DNA of 64,000 nt from Pararoseomonas baculiformis (GTDB lineage: Bacteria > Pseudomonadota > Alphaproteobacteria > Acetobacterales > Acetobacteraceae), in contig NZ_JAGIZB010000001.1 of the NCBI RefSeq assembly GCF_017813395.1, forward strand, positions 186,001 through 250,000. Direction: 5' to 3'. Below are positions 7,372 to 16,343 of this stretch, piece after piece. The notes below the pieces were generated by a model. That model ran no database searches. It was given only the letters and a program-made list of their open reading frames with translations, and had not been told where the DNA came from. The first letter of the stretch is position 1. Every line of letters begins with the position of its first letter. The translations under genes and the position numbers were made by a program.

Positions 7372-8472
7372 TCAAGGATCCTCGCCGGGCACCTCCGTGC
7401 GCTGGCCGAGCGTTTCGCGCACATAGAGTTTCTTGACGAGAACGAAGGCCACCACCGTCATCGGCGCGGCCAGCAGGATGCCCGGGACGCCGAACAGGAG
7501 CCCGACCGCGACCACGGCGAAGAGGATGAGCGCGGGTGGCAGGCTCACCATGCGCCGCTCCACCAGGGGCATGATCATGTTGGATTCGACCTGCTGGATC
7601 CCGATGAAGAGAATGGCGGTCCAAAGCAGGGTGCTGCCGCCCGTGGCCGCGGCGAGGATGAGCGCGGGCACCGCACCGACCACGGCGCCCACCAGCGGCA
7701 CAACCCCGACCAGACCCGCGAAGAGCCCCAGCGCCAGGGGCGAAGGGAGCCCGACCAGCCAGCTTCCAATCCCGGTCAGCAGCCCGACGATGACCATGGA
7801 GACGAGCTGCGCGCCGAGCCAGAGGCGAATCGCCTCGCCGCTGGCCAGCAGGGCATCCTCCACCCGCGCCTGCTGGCTTTCCGGTACGAGCTTCACGGCC
7901 CCGCGGCGGTAGAGTGCAGGGTCCGCCGCCAGGAAGAACCCGCCCACCACCACCAGCACCAGGGCGGAAAGCGCGCTGACGACCAGCCGCCCGGCCGCCG
8001 CGACATGCCCGGCGATGGTGCCGATGAGGGAGGCATTCATCCCGCCGGGCCCCCTCTCGCCATCCTGACCGCCCCCCTGGATCATGCCCTCCAGCGGGGG
8101 GATATCGATCCCGAAGCGCTCCTCCAGCACGCTCACGGCGCGCGGCAGCTGCTCGCCCAGCCCGGCGATCTGCCCCTGCACCTGATCACCGACCAGGAAG
8201 CCGGCCAGGCCGATCAGGGCGCCGAGCGCGAGGCCGACAGCCAGCAGCGACCAGGTGCGCGACAGGCCCAGCCGGGCCTCCAGCGGTTTGGCGAGGGCGA
8301 GCAGCAGCACCGCCACGACCACCCCGGCAAAGGCGATGAGCAGCGCCTCCCGCACCCACCACAGGACGAGGACAAGGCAGAGCACGGCCACGACGATGAG
8401 GACGCGGCGAAGGAACGCCACCTCGGCCCGCCAGCCCCCCGCCGCATCCTCGCTCCCACCGGCTTCCCGCAT
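7372..8472 (-). CDS. AI-2E family (PerM/TqsA-type) transporter
   Basis: A 366-residue polytopic membrane protein of the AI-2 exporter superfamily. Two N-terminal hydrophobic segments (about 23-45 and 45-65) and a third near 75-95 precede a hydrophilic central region (about 100-150). A C-terminal block of several helices follows, containing the family segments FIGIQQVESNMIMPLV and GVPGILLAAPMTVVAFVLVK. Family members export AI-2 or act as sodium/proton-coupled permeases; the substrate is not deducible. It stands alone with its own promoter region at 8473-8604. Confidence 0.9.
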   Translation of the reverse strand: MREAGGSEDAAGGWRAEVAFLRRVLIVVAVLCLVLVLWWVREALLIAFAGVVVAVLLLALAKPLEARLGLSRTWSLLAVGLALGALIGLAGFLVGDQVQGQIAGLGEQLPRAVSVLEERFGIDIPPLEGMIQGGGQDGERGPGGMNASLIGTIAGHVAAAGRLVVSALSALVLVVVGGFFLAADPALYRRGAVKLVPESQQARVEDALLASGEAIRLWLGAQLVSMVIVGLLTGIGSWLVGLPSPLALGLFAGLVGVVPLVGAVVGAVPALILAAATGGSTLLWTAILFIGIQQVESNMIMPLVERRMVSLPPALILFAVVAVGLLFGVPGILLAAPMTVVAFVLVKKLYVRETLGQRTEVPGEDP

Positions 8473-8604
8473 CGGCCCTCTCCGCCTCTTCCATGCAGCA
8501 GCGGCACCCGGGGTCGCGGGTTGCCGATGGGCGGGTGAAGAAACGGCGGCACCGCTGCCGCAGGCACCTTGCCGCGCTGGCGATCCGCCGGAACGCCGGA
8601 GAGC

Positions 8605-10050
8605 TCAGAACGGGACCTCGCGACGTCTCCGCAGCATGATGGGCTCCGGCGGGGACAGCTTCGCGCCCTGCGGCACCAGGACCGCCGGCCCCGCCTGGAG
8701 GGATCGCCCGAGGGCAGGCGCCAGGGCAGGCGCCTGAGCCGGGGCCGGGGCCGGGGCCGGGGTGGCAAGGACGTAGGTGACGAACATCCACATGACCAGG
8801 TTCAGGTCCAGCAGCAGCAGCGAGGACTCATTGTTGCTCAGCACGGCCTGGAGCAGGACGAAGATCACCATCCAGAAGGCGACGTGGCGCGGCGGCCGCG
8901 CCATGCCGCGGGCGGTGCGGTACAGGGTGCAGCCGAGCATCACCAGCAGCACGGCAAGCCCCAGCCAGCCCAACTGCAGCATCACGTCCAGATAGCCGCT
9001 ATGGGCGGTGGGCACGTTCCAGTCCACCACGCGCTGGATGGCCCGCACCCGGTCGGAATCGGCCACCCAGAAGGCCGAATAGCCATAGCCCAGGAGTGGC
9101 CGGTTCTGGACGGCCTTCCAGGCTTCCTCCCAGATGAAGGTGCGCCCGGTGAGGGAGGCGTCCTTGCCGATGAGATCGAAAAGATCCTCGACGGTGAGCG
9201 CGGCGGGCAGCGGGAGCAGGAGCAGGAGCGCCATGACCATGCCGGTAACCGCCAGCAGCCGCCATGCGCCGCCCCGCTCGAAGAGAAAGACCAGCGCGGT
9301 CAGGCCGAAGGCCAGCATGGTCAGCAGAAGCGAGGTGGTGGACCGGGAGAGGACGAGGGTGACGAGGAGGAAAGCGACGAAGGCGAGGTCGCGGGCCAGG
9401 ATCCTCCCGCGGTCGAGCACGAGGTAGCAGAGCGCGAGGGCGGCGCCGAACAGGGCCATGCCTTGCGCGTTCTTCTGGTAGTAGAGCCCGCGCACTGCAT
9501 TGGCGTAGTCGCCCACATCCATCCCGACCTGCGGCCGCAGCACCGCCTCGGCCAGCCCGGCGATGGCGGTGCCAACAAGGGTCAGCAGCACCAGCCGCAT
9601 GAAGCGCTGCGCGCCGAAGGTCGCGCAGGTGGTGACCAGATACAGGGTAAGGCCCAGCGCGCTGACGGAGCGCCGCATGGTCGAGGCGGGCTGCGCGGAC
9701 CAGAGAACCGAAAGCCCGATCACCGCCAGCAGGAGCAGAATTGGCCACAGCCGCGGCAGCACCGCCAGGCAACGGCGGTGGTAGCGCAGGGCCAGCGCCA
9801 TGCCCCCCAGCAGCAGAGTGAGCTGGATGACGGTGCTGAACGGGTTGACGCTGCCGATCTCGCCCTGGGTCCCCGTGCCCTCCAGATCGATCTGGGCACC
9901 CGAATAGAAGAAGATGCCAAGCGCGACATAGGCCAGGTGAAGACGACCAGGCCCGCCCCAGTCCCGCCCAGCGGGCGCACCGTGAACTGGCGGGGCGGGG
10001 GCGCCCGGGCTCGCGGGCGGGATGACGATGCGTCCGGGCTGAAACATCAT
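8605..10050 (-). CDS. O-antigen ligase/polymerase-like (Wzy_C domain) membrane protein
   Basis: A 481-residue membrane protein with about 11-12 hydrophobic helices and a periplasmic loop (about 290-350) containing LTGRTFIWEEAWKAV, RPLLGYGYSAFW and the conserved HSGYLDVMLQLGWLG. These are hallmarks of the Wzy_C/O-antigen ligase family (WaaL, ExoQ), which joins or polymerises lipid-linked glycans in the periplasm. The C-terminal 50 residues include an Ala-Pro repeat tail (APAPAPAQAPALAPALG). The ATG at 10050 was chosen because upstream in-frame sequence is not protein-like. It is divergent from the dehalogenase gene with 149 bp between starts. No dedicated polysaccharide operon is adjacent. Confidence 0.85.
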   Translation of the reverse strand: MMFQPGRIVIPPASPGAPAPPVHGAPAGRDWGGPGRLHLAYVALGIFFYSGAQIDLEGTGTQGEIGSVNPFSTVIQLTLLLGGMALALRYHRRCLAVLPRLWPILLLLAVIGLSVLWSAQPASTMRRSVSALGLTLYLVTTCATFGAQRFMRLVLLTLVGTAIAGLAEAVLRPQVGMDVGDYANAVRGLYYQKNAQGMALFGAALALCYLVLDRGRILARDLAFVAFLLVTLVLSRSTTSLLLTMLAFGLTALVFLFERGGAWRLLAVTGMVMALLLLLPLPAALTVEDLFDLIGKDASLTGRTFIWEEAWKAVQNRPLLGYGYSAFWVADSDRVRAIQRVVDWNVPTAHSGYLDVMLQLGWLGLAVLLVMLGCTLYRTARGMARPPRHVAFWMVIFVLLQAVLSNNESSLLLLDLNLVMWMFVTYVLATPAPAPAPAQAPALAPALGRSLQAGPAVLVPQGAKLSPPEPIMLRRRREVPF

Positions 10051-10199
10051 GTCTCCATTCTGCCAGGGAAGCCGGGCGCGCGCATCGCGCCATTCCCTTC
10101 CATCCTCCACGGCCTCTCGACGCCGGCCGGATCCGGGGCAAGCATGGGGGCAGCGCTCCCCGGCCCGGCGGGACCGCCCGTGCAGTAGGAGGACGGCCC

Positions 10200-10919
10200 T
10201 TGCCCCTGGATGGCGTGCGCGCACTGGTGTTCGACGTATTCGGCACGGTGGTGGACTGGCGGAGCGGCGTGGCCCGGGAGGCAGCGCCCTTCCTGGCGCG
10301 CCATGCGCCGGGTGCCGATCCCCATGCCTTCGCCGATGCCTGGCGCCGCCGCTACCAGCCTGCCATGGAGGAGATCCGCGGCGGGCGCCGCCCCTTCACG
10401 CGGCTGGACGTGCTGCATCGTGAAAACCTGGAAGCCGTGCTGCCCGATTTCGGGATGGATGCCGCCCGCGTGCCGGCGGGGGAGCTGGATGCGCTCAACC
10501 TCGCCTGGCACCGGCTGGATTCCTGGCCGGATGCGGTGGCCGGCCTCGCCCGGCTCCGGGTGCGCTACATCATCGCGCCGCTCTCCAATGGCAACATCAT
10601 CCTGATGACGAACATGGCCAAGCGCGCCGGCCTTCCCTGGGACGCCATCCTGGGGGCGGAGGTGGCGCGGGCCTACAAGCCCTCACCCGAGGCTTATCTC
10701 CGCACGGCGGAGGTGCTGGCCATGCAGCCCGGGGAGGTTTGCCTGGTCGCCGCCCATAACGGGGATCTGGCGGCGGCCCGGCGTTGCGGCCTGCGCACCG
10801 CCTTCGTGCCGCGCCCGCGCGAGCACGGGCCCGGGCAGGACCGGGACCTTGAGCCCGAACAGGACTGGGATCTGGTCGCGGATGATTTCAACGCGCTGGC
10901 TGCCCGCCTCGGGCTCTGA
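10200..10919 (+). CDS. haloacid dehalogenase type II (HAD superfamily)
   Basis: A 239-residue HAD-family hydrolase of the L-2-haloacid dehalogenase subgroup. Motif I is VFDVFGTVVDW (nucleophile Asp12), motif II is APLSNGN, the Lys of motif III is in YKPSPEAY, and motif IV is AAHNGDLAAA. Characterised type II enzymes hydrolyse 2-haloalkanoates to hydroxyacids, but many relatives have unknown substrates. The TTG start is supported by AGGAGGA at 10187-10193, six bases upstream, and places motif I at the normal distance from the N-terminus. The gene is monocistronic and divergent from the O-antigen-ligase-like gene. Confidence 0.88.
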   Translation: MPLDGVRALVFDVFGTVVDWRSGVAREAAPFLARHAPGADPHAFADAWRRRYQPAMEEIRGGRRPFTRLDVLHRENLEAVLPDFGMDAARVPAGELDALNLAWHRLDSWPDAVAGLARLRVRYIIAPLSNGNIILMTNMAKRAGLPWDAILGAEVARAYKPSPEAYLRTAEVLAMQPGEVCLVAAHNGDLAAARRCGLRTAFVPRPREHGPGQDRDLEPEQDWDLVADDFNALAARLGL

Positions 10920-11020
10920 ACCGGCCGTGTGAAACCTGCGCAACAATGCGGATTGCGGCTTGGCAGTCCGCTTGTCCCCATGCTGTCCACGGGGCTCAGA
11001 AGCGAAGGACATCCGTCGCC

Positions 11021-11686
11021 ATGATGATCCGCATCCCAGAGGTCCTGACCACCGCGCAGGTGCAGCAGCTCCGGAACGACCTGCAGCGCCTTTCCTTCGT
11101 CGATGGAAGCCTGACCGCGGGGGTCTATGCGCGCGCGGTGAAGCGCAACGAGCAGGCTGACCAGAACCCGCAGATCAAGCCGCTGCAGGATGCCATGGGC
11201 AGCCTGCTCCTCCGGCATCCGCTGTTCGAGATGGCGGCGCGGCCCGTGAACATGAAGCCCATCCTGTTCAGCCGCTACAAGGAGGGGATGGAATACGGCA
11301 CGCATGTGGACAATGCGGTGATGTCGGGCTGGCCGCCCGTCCGCTCCGACCTGTCCTTCACCCTCTTCCTCAGCGATCCCGACAGCTATGACGGTGGGGA
11401 GCTGGTGGTGGAGGGGGAACCGGAAACGCGGGTGAAGCTGCCGGCCGGGCACCTGTTCCTCTACCCCTCCTCATCGCTGCACCATGTGGAGCCGGTGCGG
11501 CGCGGCGAGAGGCTGGCGGCGGTGAGCTGGGTGCAGAGCGCGGTGCGCGACCCCGCCCGGCGCCAGATCCTGTTCGACCTGGAGACGCTGCGGCGCCGGA
11601 TCTACGAGGCCGATGGCAAGACGGGGAATTTCGACCTGCTCTCGCGCAGCTTCGCCAATCTCTACCGCATGTGGGCGGACATCTGA
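11021..11686 (+). CDS. PiuC-type Fe(II)/2-oxoglutarate dioxygenase (PKHD-type hydroxylase)
   Basis: A 221-residue member of the PKHX/PiuC family, normally 220-230 residues. The facial triad is visible as H-x-D in YGTHVDNAV and the distal His in SSSLHHVEPV, with the 2-oxoglutarate-binding Arg in RGERLAAVSW. Relatives in other bacteria are linked to TonB siderophore receptors and iron limitation, but no receptor gene is adjacent here. The first of two tandem ATGs (11021, 11024) was taken as the start; either is possible. The convergent neighbour ends 46 bp after its stop. Confidence 0.9.
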   Translation: MMIRIPEVLTTAQVQQLRNDLQRLSFVDGSLTAGVYARAVKRNEQADQNPQIKPLQDAMGSLLLRHPLFEMAARPVNMKPILFSRYKEGMEYGTHVDNAVMSGWPPVRSDLSFTLFLSDPDSYDGGELVVEGEPETRVKLPAGHLFLYPSSSLHHVEPVRRGERLAAVSWVQSAVRDPARRQILFDLETLRRRIYEADGKTGNFDLLSRSFANLYRMWADI

Positions 11687-11694
11687 GGCGCGGC

Positions 11695-11715
11695 GCCGGG
11701 CCGCCCGGGCCCGGC
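11695..11715. terminator. GC-rich hairpin between convergent genes
   Basis: A 7-bp stem, GCCGGGC/GCCCGGC, with a 7-nt loop lies in the 46-bp gap between the dioxygenase and the convergent secreted protein. There is no U-tract; it may act in either direction. Confidence 0.4.
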
Positions 11716-11732
11716 TCCGGCCTGCCCGGGTC

Positions 11733-12269
11733 TCAGCCCCGGGCCGCGGGCGATGATGCGGCGGCCTGGCGCAGGCTTTCCAGCGATTGCAGCACCCCGC
11801 GCGCCGCGCTGATCGCCTCGGGCGGCGGCAGGGTCGGGCGTTGATGGTCAATCTCGGAAACGCGGTGCCGCATCTCCTGCATCGCCCGCGTATGGGCGTC
11901 GCCGCCCGCGAAGGGCTGGGGTGCCCGCTCCGCGATCTGCCAGGAATTCCGCGCCACCTGCATCAGGTGGATGATGTCCGGGGACATGGCGCCGTTCTGG
12001 GTGGGCTGCACGCCGCCTTCGGTCCGCGCGATCTGCTGCCGCAGGTCCTGCTCGGCCTTTTCGAGCATGCCAAGATAGGTGGGCATGTCCGGCGCGCGCG
12101 GGGTGGGGGTGTGCGGGTTCGGATCGGCGACCGTCGGGGCCTGGCCTGGCGTCGCCTGGTTCTGCCGGGCCGTTTCAGGCTGGGTGGTCTGGGCCTGGAC
12201 CTGGGCGAAGGAGAGCAGGGCGAGGCCCATCGCCGGCAGGGCGGCCAGGAGCGGAAGTTTCGCGCGCAT
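11733..12269 (-). CDS. secreted protein of unknown function
   Basis: A 178-residue protein with a signal peptide (MRAKLPLLAALPAMGLALLS, cleavage after about QVQAQ). A Thr/Pro/Gln-rich linker (about 28-65) is followed by a helical, charged C-terminal region containing YLGMLEKAEQDLRQQIAR and MQEMRHRVSEIDHQRPTLP. I recognise no domain. The ATG at 12269 has GGAGGAA upstream and begins the signal peptide; the open frame upstream of it is not protein-like. It is preceded by the LysR gene in the same direction, with 98 bp between them. Confidence 0.75.
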   Translation of the reverse strand: MRAKLPLLAALPAMGLALLSFAQVQAQTTQPETARQNQATPGQAPTVADPNPHTPTPRAPDMPTYLGMLEKAEQDLRQQIARTEGGVQPTQNGAMSPDIIHLMQVARNSWQIAERAPQPFAGGDAHTRAMQEMRHRVSEIDHQRPTLPPPEAISAARGVLQSLESLRQAAASSPAARG

Positions 12270-12367
12270 CGGGTTCCTCCGTGGTCGGACCCGTGGCGGG
12301 CGCCGGGCGCCATGCACGAGGCCGGACCAGTCCAACGCCGCCCGGGGCGCGCCGTTGCGGCGGCCGG

Positions 12368-13336
12368 CTAGTCCGCCTCCCGGCTCGCCTTCTTCCCATC
12401 GGCGGGGCAATCGGCCACCACCTCCCGCGCCAGGGCCAGCACCAGGCGGCGCAACCAGGCATGGCCCTGGTCCGCCTCGAAGCGCCGGTGGAAGATCATG
12501 GAAAGGCGGGTGTGCTTCGTGGCCGCCGCCACTTCCGCGGGAAGCGGCCGCAAGGCCAGGCCATGCGCCGCCGAGAGCTGCCGCGCGAGCCGCCCCGAAA
12601 GCGTCATCAGCATGTCGGTGTGCAGCAGGACGCCCGGCACGGCGGAGAGATGCGCCACCACCGCCCCCAGGCGGCGCGAATGGCCGAGTTCCCGCAGCAC
12701 CCGGTCCATGGCGCCATCGCGCGAGCCGTTGGGCGAGTGCAGGAGATGCGGATAGGCGATGTAGCGCTCTGCCGTCAGCTCGCCCTCCAGCGCGGGATGG
12801 CCGGGGCGGGCGAGGACCATGAAGGCCTCGGGCAGCAGGCGCAGCCGGGTGTAGAGCGCGGTGGGCTCGCCCAGCATGGCGATGGCGAGCTGCGCCTCGT
12901 TGTTCTCCAGCAGGGCATTCGCGTTGGTCCGGTCCGCGTGGCGGATGGCGACGAGGATGTTCGGCGCCTCCCGCGAAAGCCGCGCGAAGAGCGGTGGCGC
13001 GAGGATGGATTCCGCATATTCCGAGAGGGCGAGGGTGAAGGCGCGGTCGCTGGTGGCGGGGTCGAAGGGCGCGGTGGCCGCCAGTGTCTCCTGCAACCGG
13101 TCCAGCATTTCCTCCACCGGGTGCATCAGCGCCAGGGCCAGGCTGGTCGGCTCCACCCCCTGCGGGGCGCGGAGGAAGAGCTCGTCCCCCAGCGCCGCGC
13201 GCAGCCGGTTCAGCGCGTTGGAAACGGCGGGCTGGGAAAGGTTGAGCCGCGACGCCGCGCGGGTGACATGCCGTTCCCGCGCCACGGCGTCGAACACGCG
13301 GAGCAGGTTCAGGTCGAAAGCGGAAAGATCCTTCAT
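12368..13336 (-). CDS. LysR-family transcriptional regulator (NodD-like subgroup)
   Basis: A 322-residue LysR regulator. The N-terminal winged helix-turn-helix contains FDLNLLRVFDAVARERHVTR and LNLSQPAVSNALNRLR; residues about 90-300 form the periplasmic-binding-protein-like effector domain. The DLNLL start and effector sequence place it in the NodD/LeuO-like subgroup. The ATG at 13336 overlaps the stop of the upstream amidohydrolase gene by 4 bp, so it is co-transcribed with it rather than divergent, which is less common for LysR genes. Its likely target is its own operon; the ligand is unknown. Confidence 0.9.
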   Translation of the reverse strand: MKDLSAFDLNLLRVFDAVARERHVTRAASRLNLSQPAVSNALNRLRAALGDELFLRAPQGVEPTSLALALMHPVEEMLDRLQETLAATAPFDPATSDRAFTLALSEYAESILAPPLFARLSREAPNILVAIRHADRTNANALLENNEAQLAIAMLGEPTALYTRLRLLPEAFMVLARPGHPALEGELTAERYIAYPHLLHSPNGSRDGAMDRVLRELGHSRRLGAVVAHLSAVPGVLLHTDMLMTLSGRLARQLSAAHGLALRPLPAEVAAATKHTRLSMIFHRRFEADQGHAWLRRLVLALAREVVADCPADGKKASREAD

Positions 13337-14127
13337 GCCGCGAAGCCGTAGAGGCGCGCGGGATTGTCCCACAGCACGGCCGCGCGCTGCGCGGGGCTGA
13401 GAGGCGCGAGGGCGGCCTCGCGCAGCGCGGCCTCATCCTGGGGCTGGGTGGAGTTGGGGTGGGGCCAGTTGGTGCCCCAGAGAAGCTGCCCCTCCCCCAC
13501 CCCGGCCAGGGCGCGGACCAGCGGCGCGGGATCGCCCGGTGGCAGCGCATAGGGGGAGGAAAGCTTCACCCAGGCCCGGCCGGCAGCCAGGAGATCGGCC
13601 ACCAGCGGCCAGGCCGGATGCGCGGCGAAGCCTTCGGGCGGCAGCATGGCGAAATGGTCCAGCACCAGCGGGCAGGGCAGCGCGCGCAGGGCCGGCGCCA
13701 GTTCCGCCAGGAGATCGGCGGAGGCGAAGACCTGAAGGTGCCAGCCCTGATCGGCGCAGAGGCGGCCGAGGGCGGGCACATCGCCCGGCGCCAGGGGCAC
13801 GGGATGGGCCAGATTCGCCCGCAGCCCGACCACCCCTGCCGCTGTCAGGCGGCGGCATTCCGCCATGCCCGTTCCAGGCGGGATGACGGCGACGACGCGG
13901 GAAGCGGCGGGGGCCTCGGCACGGGCGGCGAGGTGCAGCGCGTTGTCGAGGCCATATGTGGAGGGCTGGACGAGGACGTGATGCGTGATGCCCAGGCGCC
14001 GGCGAAGGGCGGCATAGGCGGAAAGCGGCGCATCCGGCGGTGGGCGCGTGCCGGGATAGGCCGTCATGCGGGCATCGTAGATGTGGTGGTGCGTGTCCAC
14101 GATCCGCGGGGGCAGGGAATCAGCCAT
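13333..14127 (-). CDS. amidohydrolase family 2 (TIM-barrel metal-dependent hydrolase)
   Basis: A 264-residue amidohydrolase_2 protein related to 2-pyrone-4,6-dicarboxylate lactonase and other lactonases. The metal-binding DTHHHIYD lies at about residues 11-18, the barrel motif VLDHFAMLPPEG in the middle, and LLWGTNWPHPN, with the family Asp replaced by Asn, near the C-terminus. The substrate is not readable, although a carboxylic lactone is typical. It starts at the ATG at 14127, inside the last 8 bases of the upstream glucosyltransferase gene, and its stop overlaps the LysR start. The three genes form a tight operon. Confidence 0.85.
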   Translation of the reverse strand: MADSLPPRIVDTHHHIYDARMTAYPGTRPPPDAPLSAYAALRRRLGITHHVLVQPSTYGLDNALHLAARAEAPAASRVVAVIPPGTGMAECRRLTAAGVVGLRANLAHPVPLAPGDVPALGRLCADQGWHLQVFASADLLAELAPALRALPCPLVLDHFAMLPPEGFAAHPAWPLVADLLAAGRAWVKLSSPYALPPGDPAPLVRALAGVGEGQLLWGTNWPHPNSTQPQDEAALREAALAPLSPAQRAAVLWDNPARLYGFAA

Positions 14128-15940
14128 GGCGGGCCGCATCCTGGGCGCGCAGCCCCGCGGGGGCCAGGGGTTGCGGCACCGGTGCGGCCCGTTCCTCCGG
14201 CGTGGCGGCGATGCGGTGCCGAACCAGCCAGTCGGACAAGCCGGGCGAGGCGGTCCAGACACAGAGGGGAACCGCCAGCACCGGCCCGGCGATGAAAGGC
14301 AGCGCGAAGAGCAGGGCGGGGAGCGAAACCTGGGCCAGGGCCAGGGCACTTCCCAGCCCGAGCAGAGTGTGGGGCCACAGAAGCCGTGCCGCATCGCCCC
14401 ATGCCACGCCGCGATCGGCCCGGTTCTGCGGCGCCCAGCCGTTCCGCGCACCGAAGGCAAGCCTTGCCAGGGCGATGCTCTTGTTGATGAGGCTCACCGG
14501 CTCCATCAACAGGGAGAACAGGATCTCCGCCCCCGCGCCGCGCAGCACGGCGGCGCGGCCGCCATAGGGCGCGGCGCGCTCCGGGCGGAGCAGCAGTTCC
14601 GCAAAGCCGCAGAGCTTTGGCGCGGCATTGCCAAGCCAGGTGAGCACCAGGAGCGCGGCCAGGGACCCCATCGGCGTGGCGGCGCCCCCGCCCGACAGCG
14701 CATTGCCCAGCGCCGCCAGAAGCATTCCCACCCAGAACGGCGCACAGAGGAAGAGCAGCATGGCCTGCGCCATCTGCCAGCGCCCCATCGGGCGCAGGCC
14801 CGGGCGCAGGATGAGGTGGCGGTACTGCATGTTGCCCGCGCCCCAGCGGACATCCCGCGCCAGGAATTCGGGAAGGGCGGGCGGATTGCCCTCCAGGCTG
14901 CCATCCTCGGCCGGCAGGCAGCGCACGCGCCAGCCGGCGGCATGCAGGCGCACCGCCTCCACCTGGTCATGCGAGAGGATGGAGCTGCCATCCGGCAGCG
15001 GGGCGAGGCGCGCGTGCTGCCGGAAAGGCGCGATGCGCAGGATGGCGTTGTGACCCCAATAGGGGCCGTCATCCAGCTGCCACCAGCCCTGCCCCGTGGC
15101 CCAGGCGCGCATCCCCGCGCGCATGCCGTACTGGAACAGGCGCGGAAAGGCGCGCGGCGCCGGCCGGCCGACGATCAGCTGCTGGATCAGGGCGAGGCGC
15201 GGATCGGCCTCCATCCCCCGCACCAGCCGCAGCACGGCAGCGGCCGACATTTCGGAATCCGCGTCCAGCATCAGGGCGAGGTCATGGCCATCCGCATGAT
15301 GGTCCAGGAAGTCCATGACATTGCCGGCCTTGAAGCCGGCATTGTCGGTGCGGCGGCGGTGGCGGATGGGGATGCCGCCGGCCCGCCGCGCGGAGAAGGC
15401 GGCGATGGCCGCATCCTCGGCCTCCGCATGGGTGGGATCGCGCGTGTCGGAAAGGAACCAGAGGGTGAAGCGCCCCCCCTCCCCCGCCGCTTCCAGCCCA
15501 TCCAGCAGCCGCGCCAGGGGGGGCAGCACGGTTTCCATCGTCTCGTTGCGGATGCAGACGGCGATGGCGGTGCGCAGCGCCTGTCCGGCGGGCGGGGCGG
15601 CGGTCTGCGGCACCAGGAAGCTGGGCGCGTCCTCCTTTCCCAGCAGCAAGGCCAGGCCGATCAGGGAATTGGCCACGCAGATCGCCGTCCAGGGCAGGGT
15701 GCCGAGATAGAGGGCGGCGATCGCCACCTCCCATCCCGTCCAGCCGCCAGGGGCCAGCACGCGCCAGAGCAGCGCCAGCAGCGGGGCGGCGACCAGAAGG
15801 CAGAGGAGGAGGAAGGCGGCGCGCCGAATGGCGGGCCGTTCCCCGGGCCAGGGTGGGGGCGGTGTCACGCGGACAGGATGGGTGCGCGGCGTGGCGGAAG
15901 CGTGGCGCGGCGGGCGGGCTAACCTTCGCCGCCGGGCCAC
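14120..15940 (-). CDS. glucans biosynthesis glucosyltransferase (OpgH/MdoH-type)
   Basis: A membrane GT2 glucosyltransferase of about 606 residues that makes the beta-1,2-glucan backbone of osmoregulated periplasmic glucans from UDP-glucose. Two N-terminal helices (about 40-95) precede the catalytic domain with LSDTRDP, LMLDADSEMS and ILSHDQVEAVRL, followed by several C-terminal membrane segments. Shorter than E. coli OpgH (847 residues), as is usual in alphaproteobacteria. The start is uncertain: GTG at 15940 has no clear ribosome-binding site, and a GTG at 15868 is an alternative. No opgG partner is visible in the window. Confidence 0.88.
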   Translation of the reverse strand: MARRRRLARPPRHASATPRTHPVRVTPPPPWPGERPAIRRAAFLLLCLLVAAPLLALLWRVLAPGGWTGWEVAIAALYLGTLPWTAICVANSLIGLALLLGKEDAPSFLVPQTAAPPAGQALRTAIAVCIRNETMETVLPPLARLLDGLEAAGEGGRFTLWFLSDTRDPTHAEAEDAAIAAFSARRAGGIPIRHRRRTDNAGFKAGNVMDFLDHHADGHDLALMLDADSEMSAAAVLRLVRGMEADPRLALIQQLIVGRPAPRAFPRLFQYGMRAGMRAWATGQGWWQLDDGPYWGHNAILRIAPFRQHARLAPLPDGSSILSHDQVEAVRLHAAGWRVRCLPAEDGSLEGNPPALPEFLARDVRWGAGNMQYRHLILRPGLRPMGRWQMAQAMLLFLCAPFWVGMLLAALGNALSGGGAATPMGSLAALLVLTWLGNAAPKLCGFAELLLRPERAAPYGGRAAVLRGAGAEILFSLLMEPVSLINKSIALARLAFGARNGWAPQNRADRGVAWGDAARLLWPHTLLGLGSALALAQVSLPALLFALPFIAGPVLAVPLCVWTASPGLSDWLVRHRIAATPEERAAPVPQPLAPAGLRAQDAARHG

Positions 15941-15973
15941 GTTTGACCGGAGGACCGGATATGGGAGGCCCAG

Positions 15974-16171
15974 ATGACCGCCAGAGCGCCAGAAGGCCCG
16001 AAGGCCGATTTCACCGCCGAGGAAGCCAGCGGCGGCACCATCCCCCGCCCGCCCTCCCCGGCCGAGCTGGACAGGCTAAGCGAGCAGCAGGGGATGATCA
16101 CGGACGAATGGACCGGCGAGTCCCGCGAGAAGGACAGCGTGGCCGAGGCGAAGAAGCCGCAGTCCCCATAG
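15974..16171 (+). CDS. small hydrophilic hypothetical protein
   Basis: A 65-residue charged protein (MTARAPEGPKADFTAEEASG...) rich in Glu, Lys, Ser and Pro, with no hydrophobic segment; probably disordered. The ATG at 15974 is preceded by GGGAGG at 15963-15968 with 5-nt spacing, which supports translation. It is divergent from the glucosyltransferase gene. I recognise no family. Confidence 0.5.
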   Translation: MTARAPEGPKADFTAEEASGGTIPRPPSPAELDRLSEQQGMITDEWTGESREKDSVAEAKKPQSP

Positions 16172-16191
16172 GCACGCCCTTCGGCGCGACT

Positions 16192-16228
16192 GATCGCGAG
16201 ATATCTTGGGCTGAGATAGATCGCGATC
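16192..16228. repeat. imperfect palindrome in convergent intergenic region
   Basis: GATCGCGA (16192-16199) and TCGCGATC (16221-16228) are perfect inverted arms around a 21-bp AT-richer centre with a partial inner match (ATATCT / AGATAG). It lies between the 3' ends of the small hypothetical gene and the PEP carboxylase gene. It could be a terminator or a protein-binding site. Confidence 0.4.
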
Positions 16229-16343
16229 GATGGCGGCGGCGTCAGGCACTGTTTTCGCGGGGGCGGCCCGTATTGCCGCTTCGCCTTCCGCGAGCCGATG
16301 CGGACCGGCCGGCAACCCGCCTGAGCGAAGCGGCGGGGCGCCC

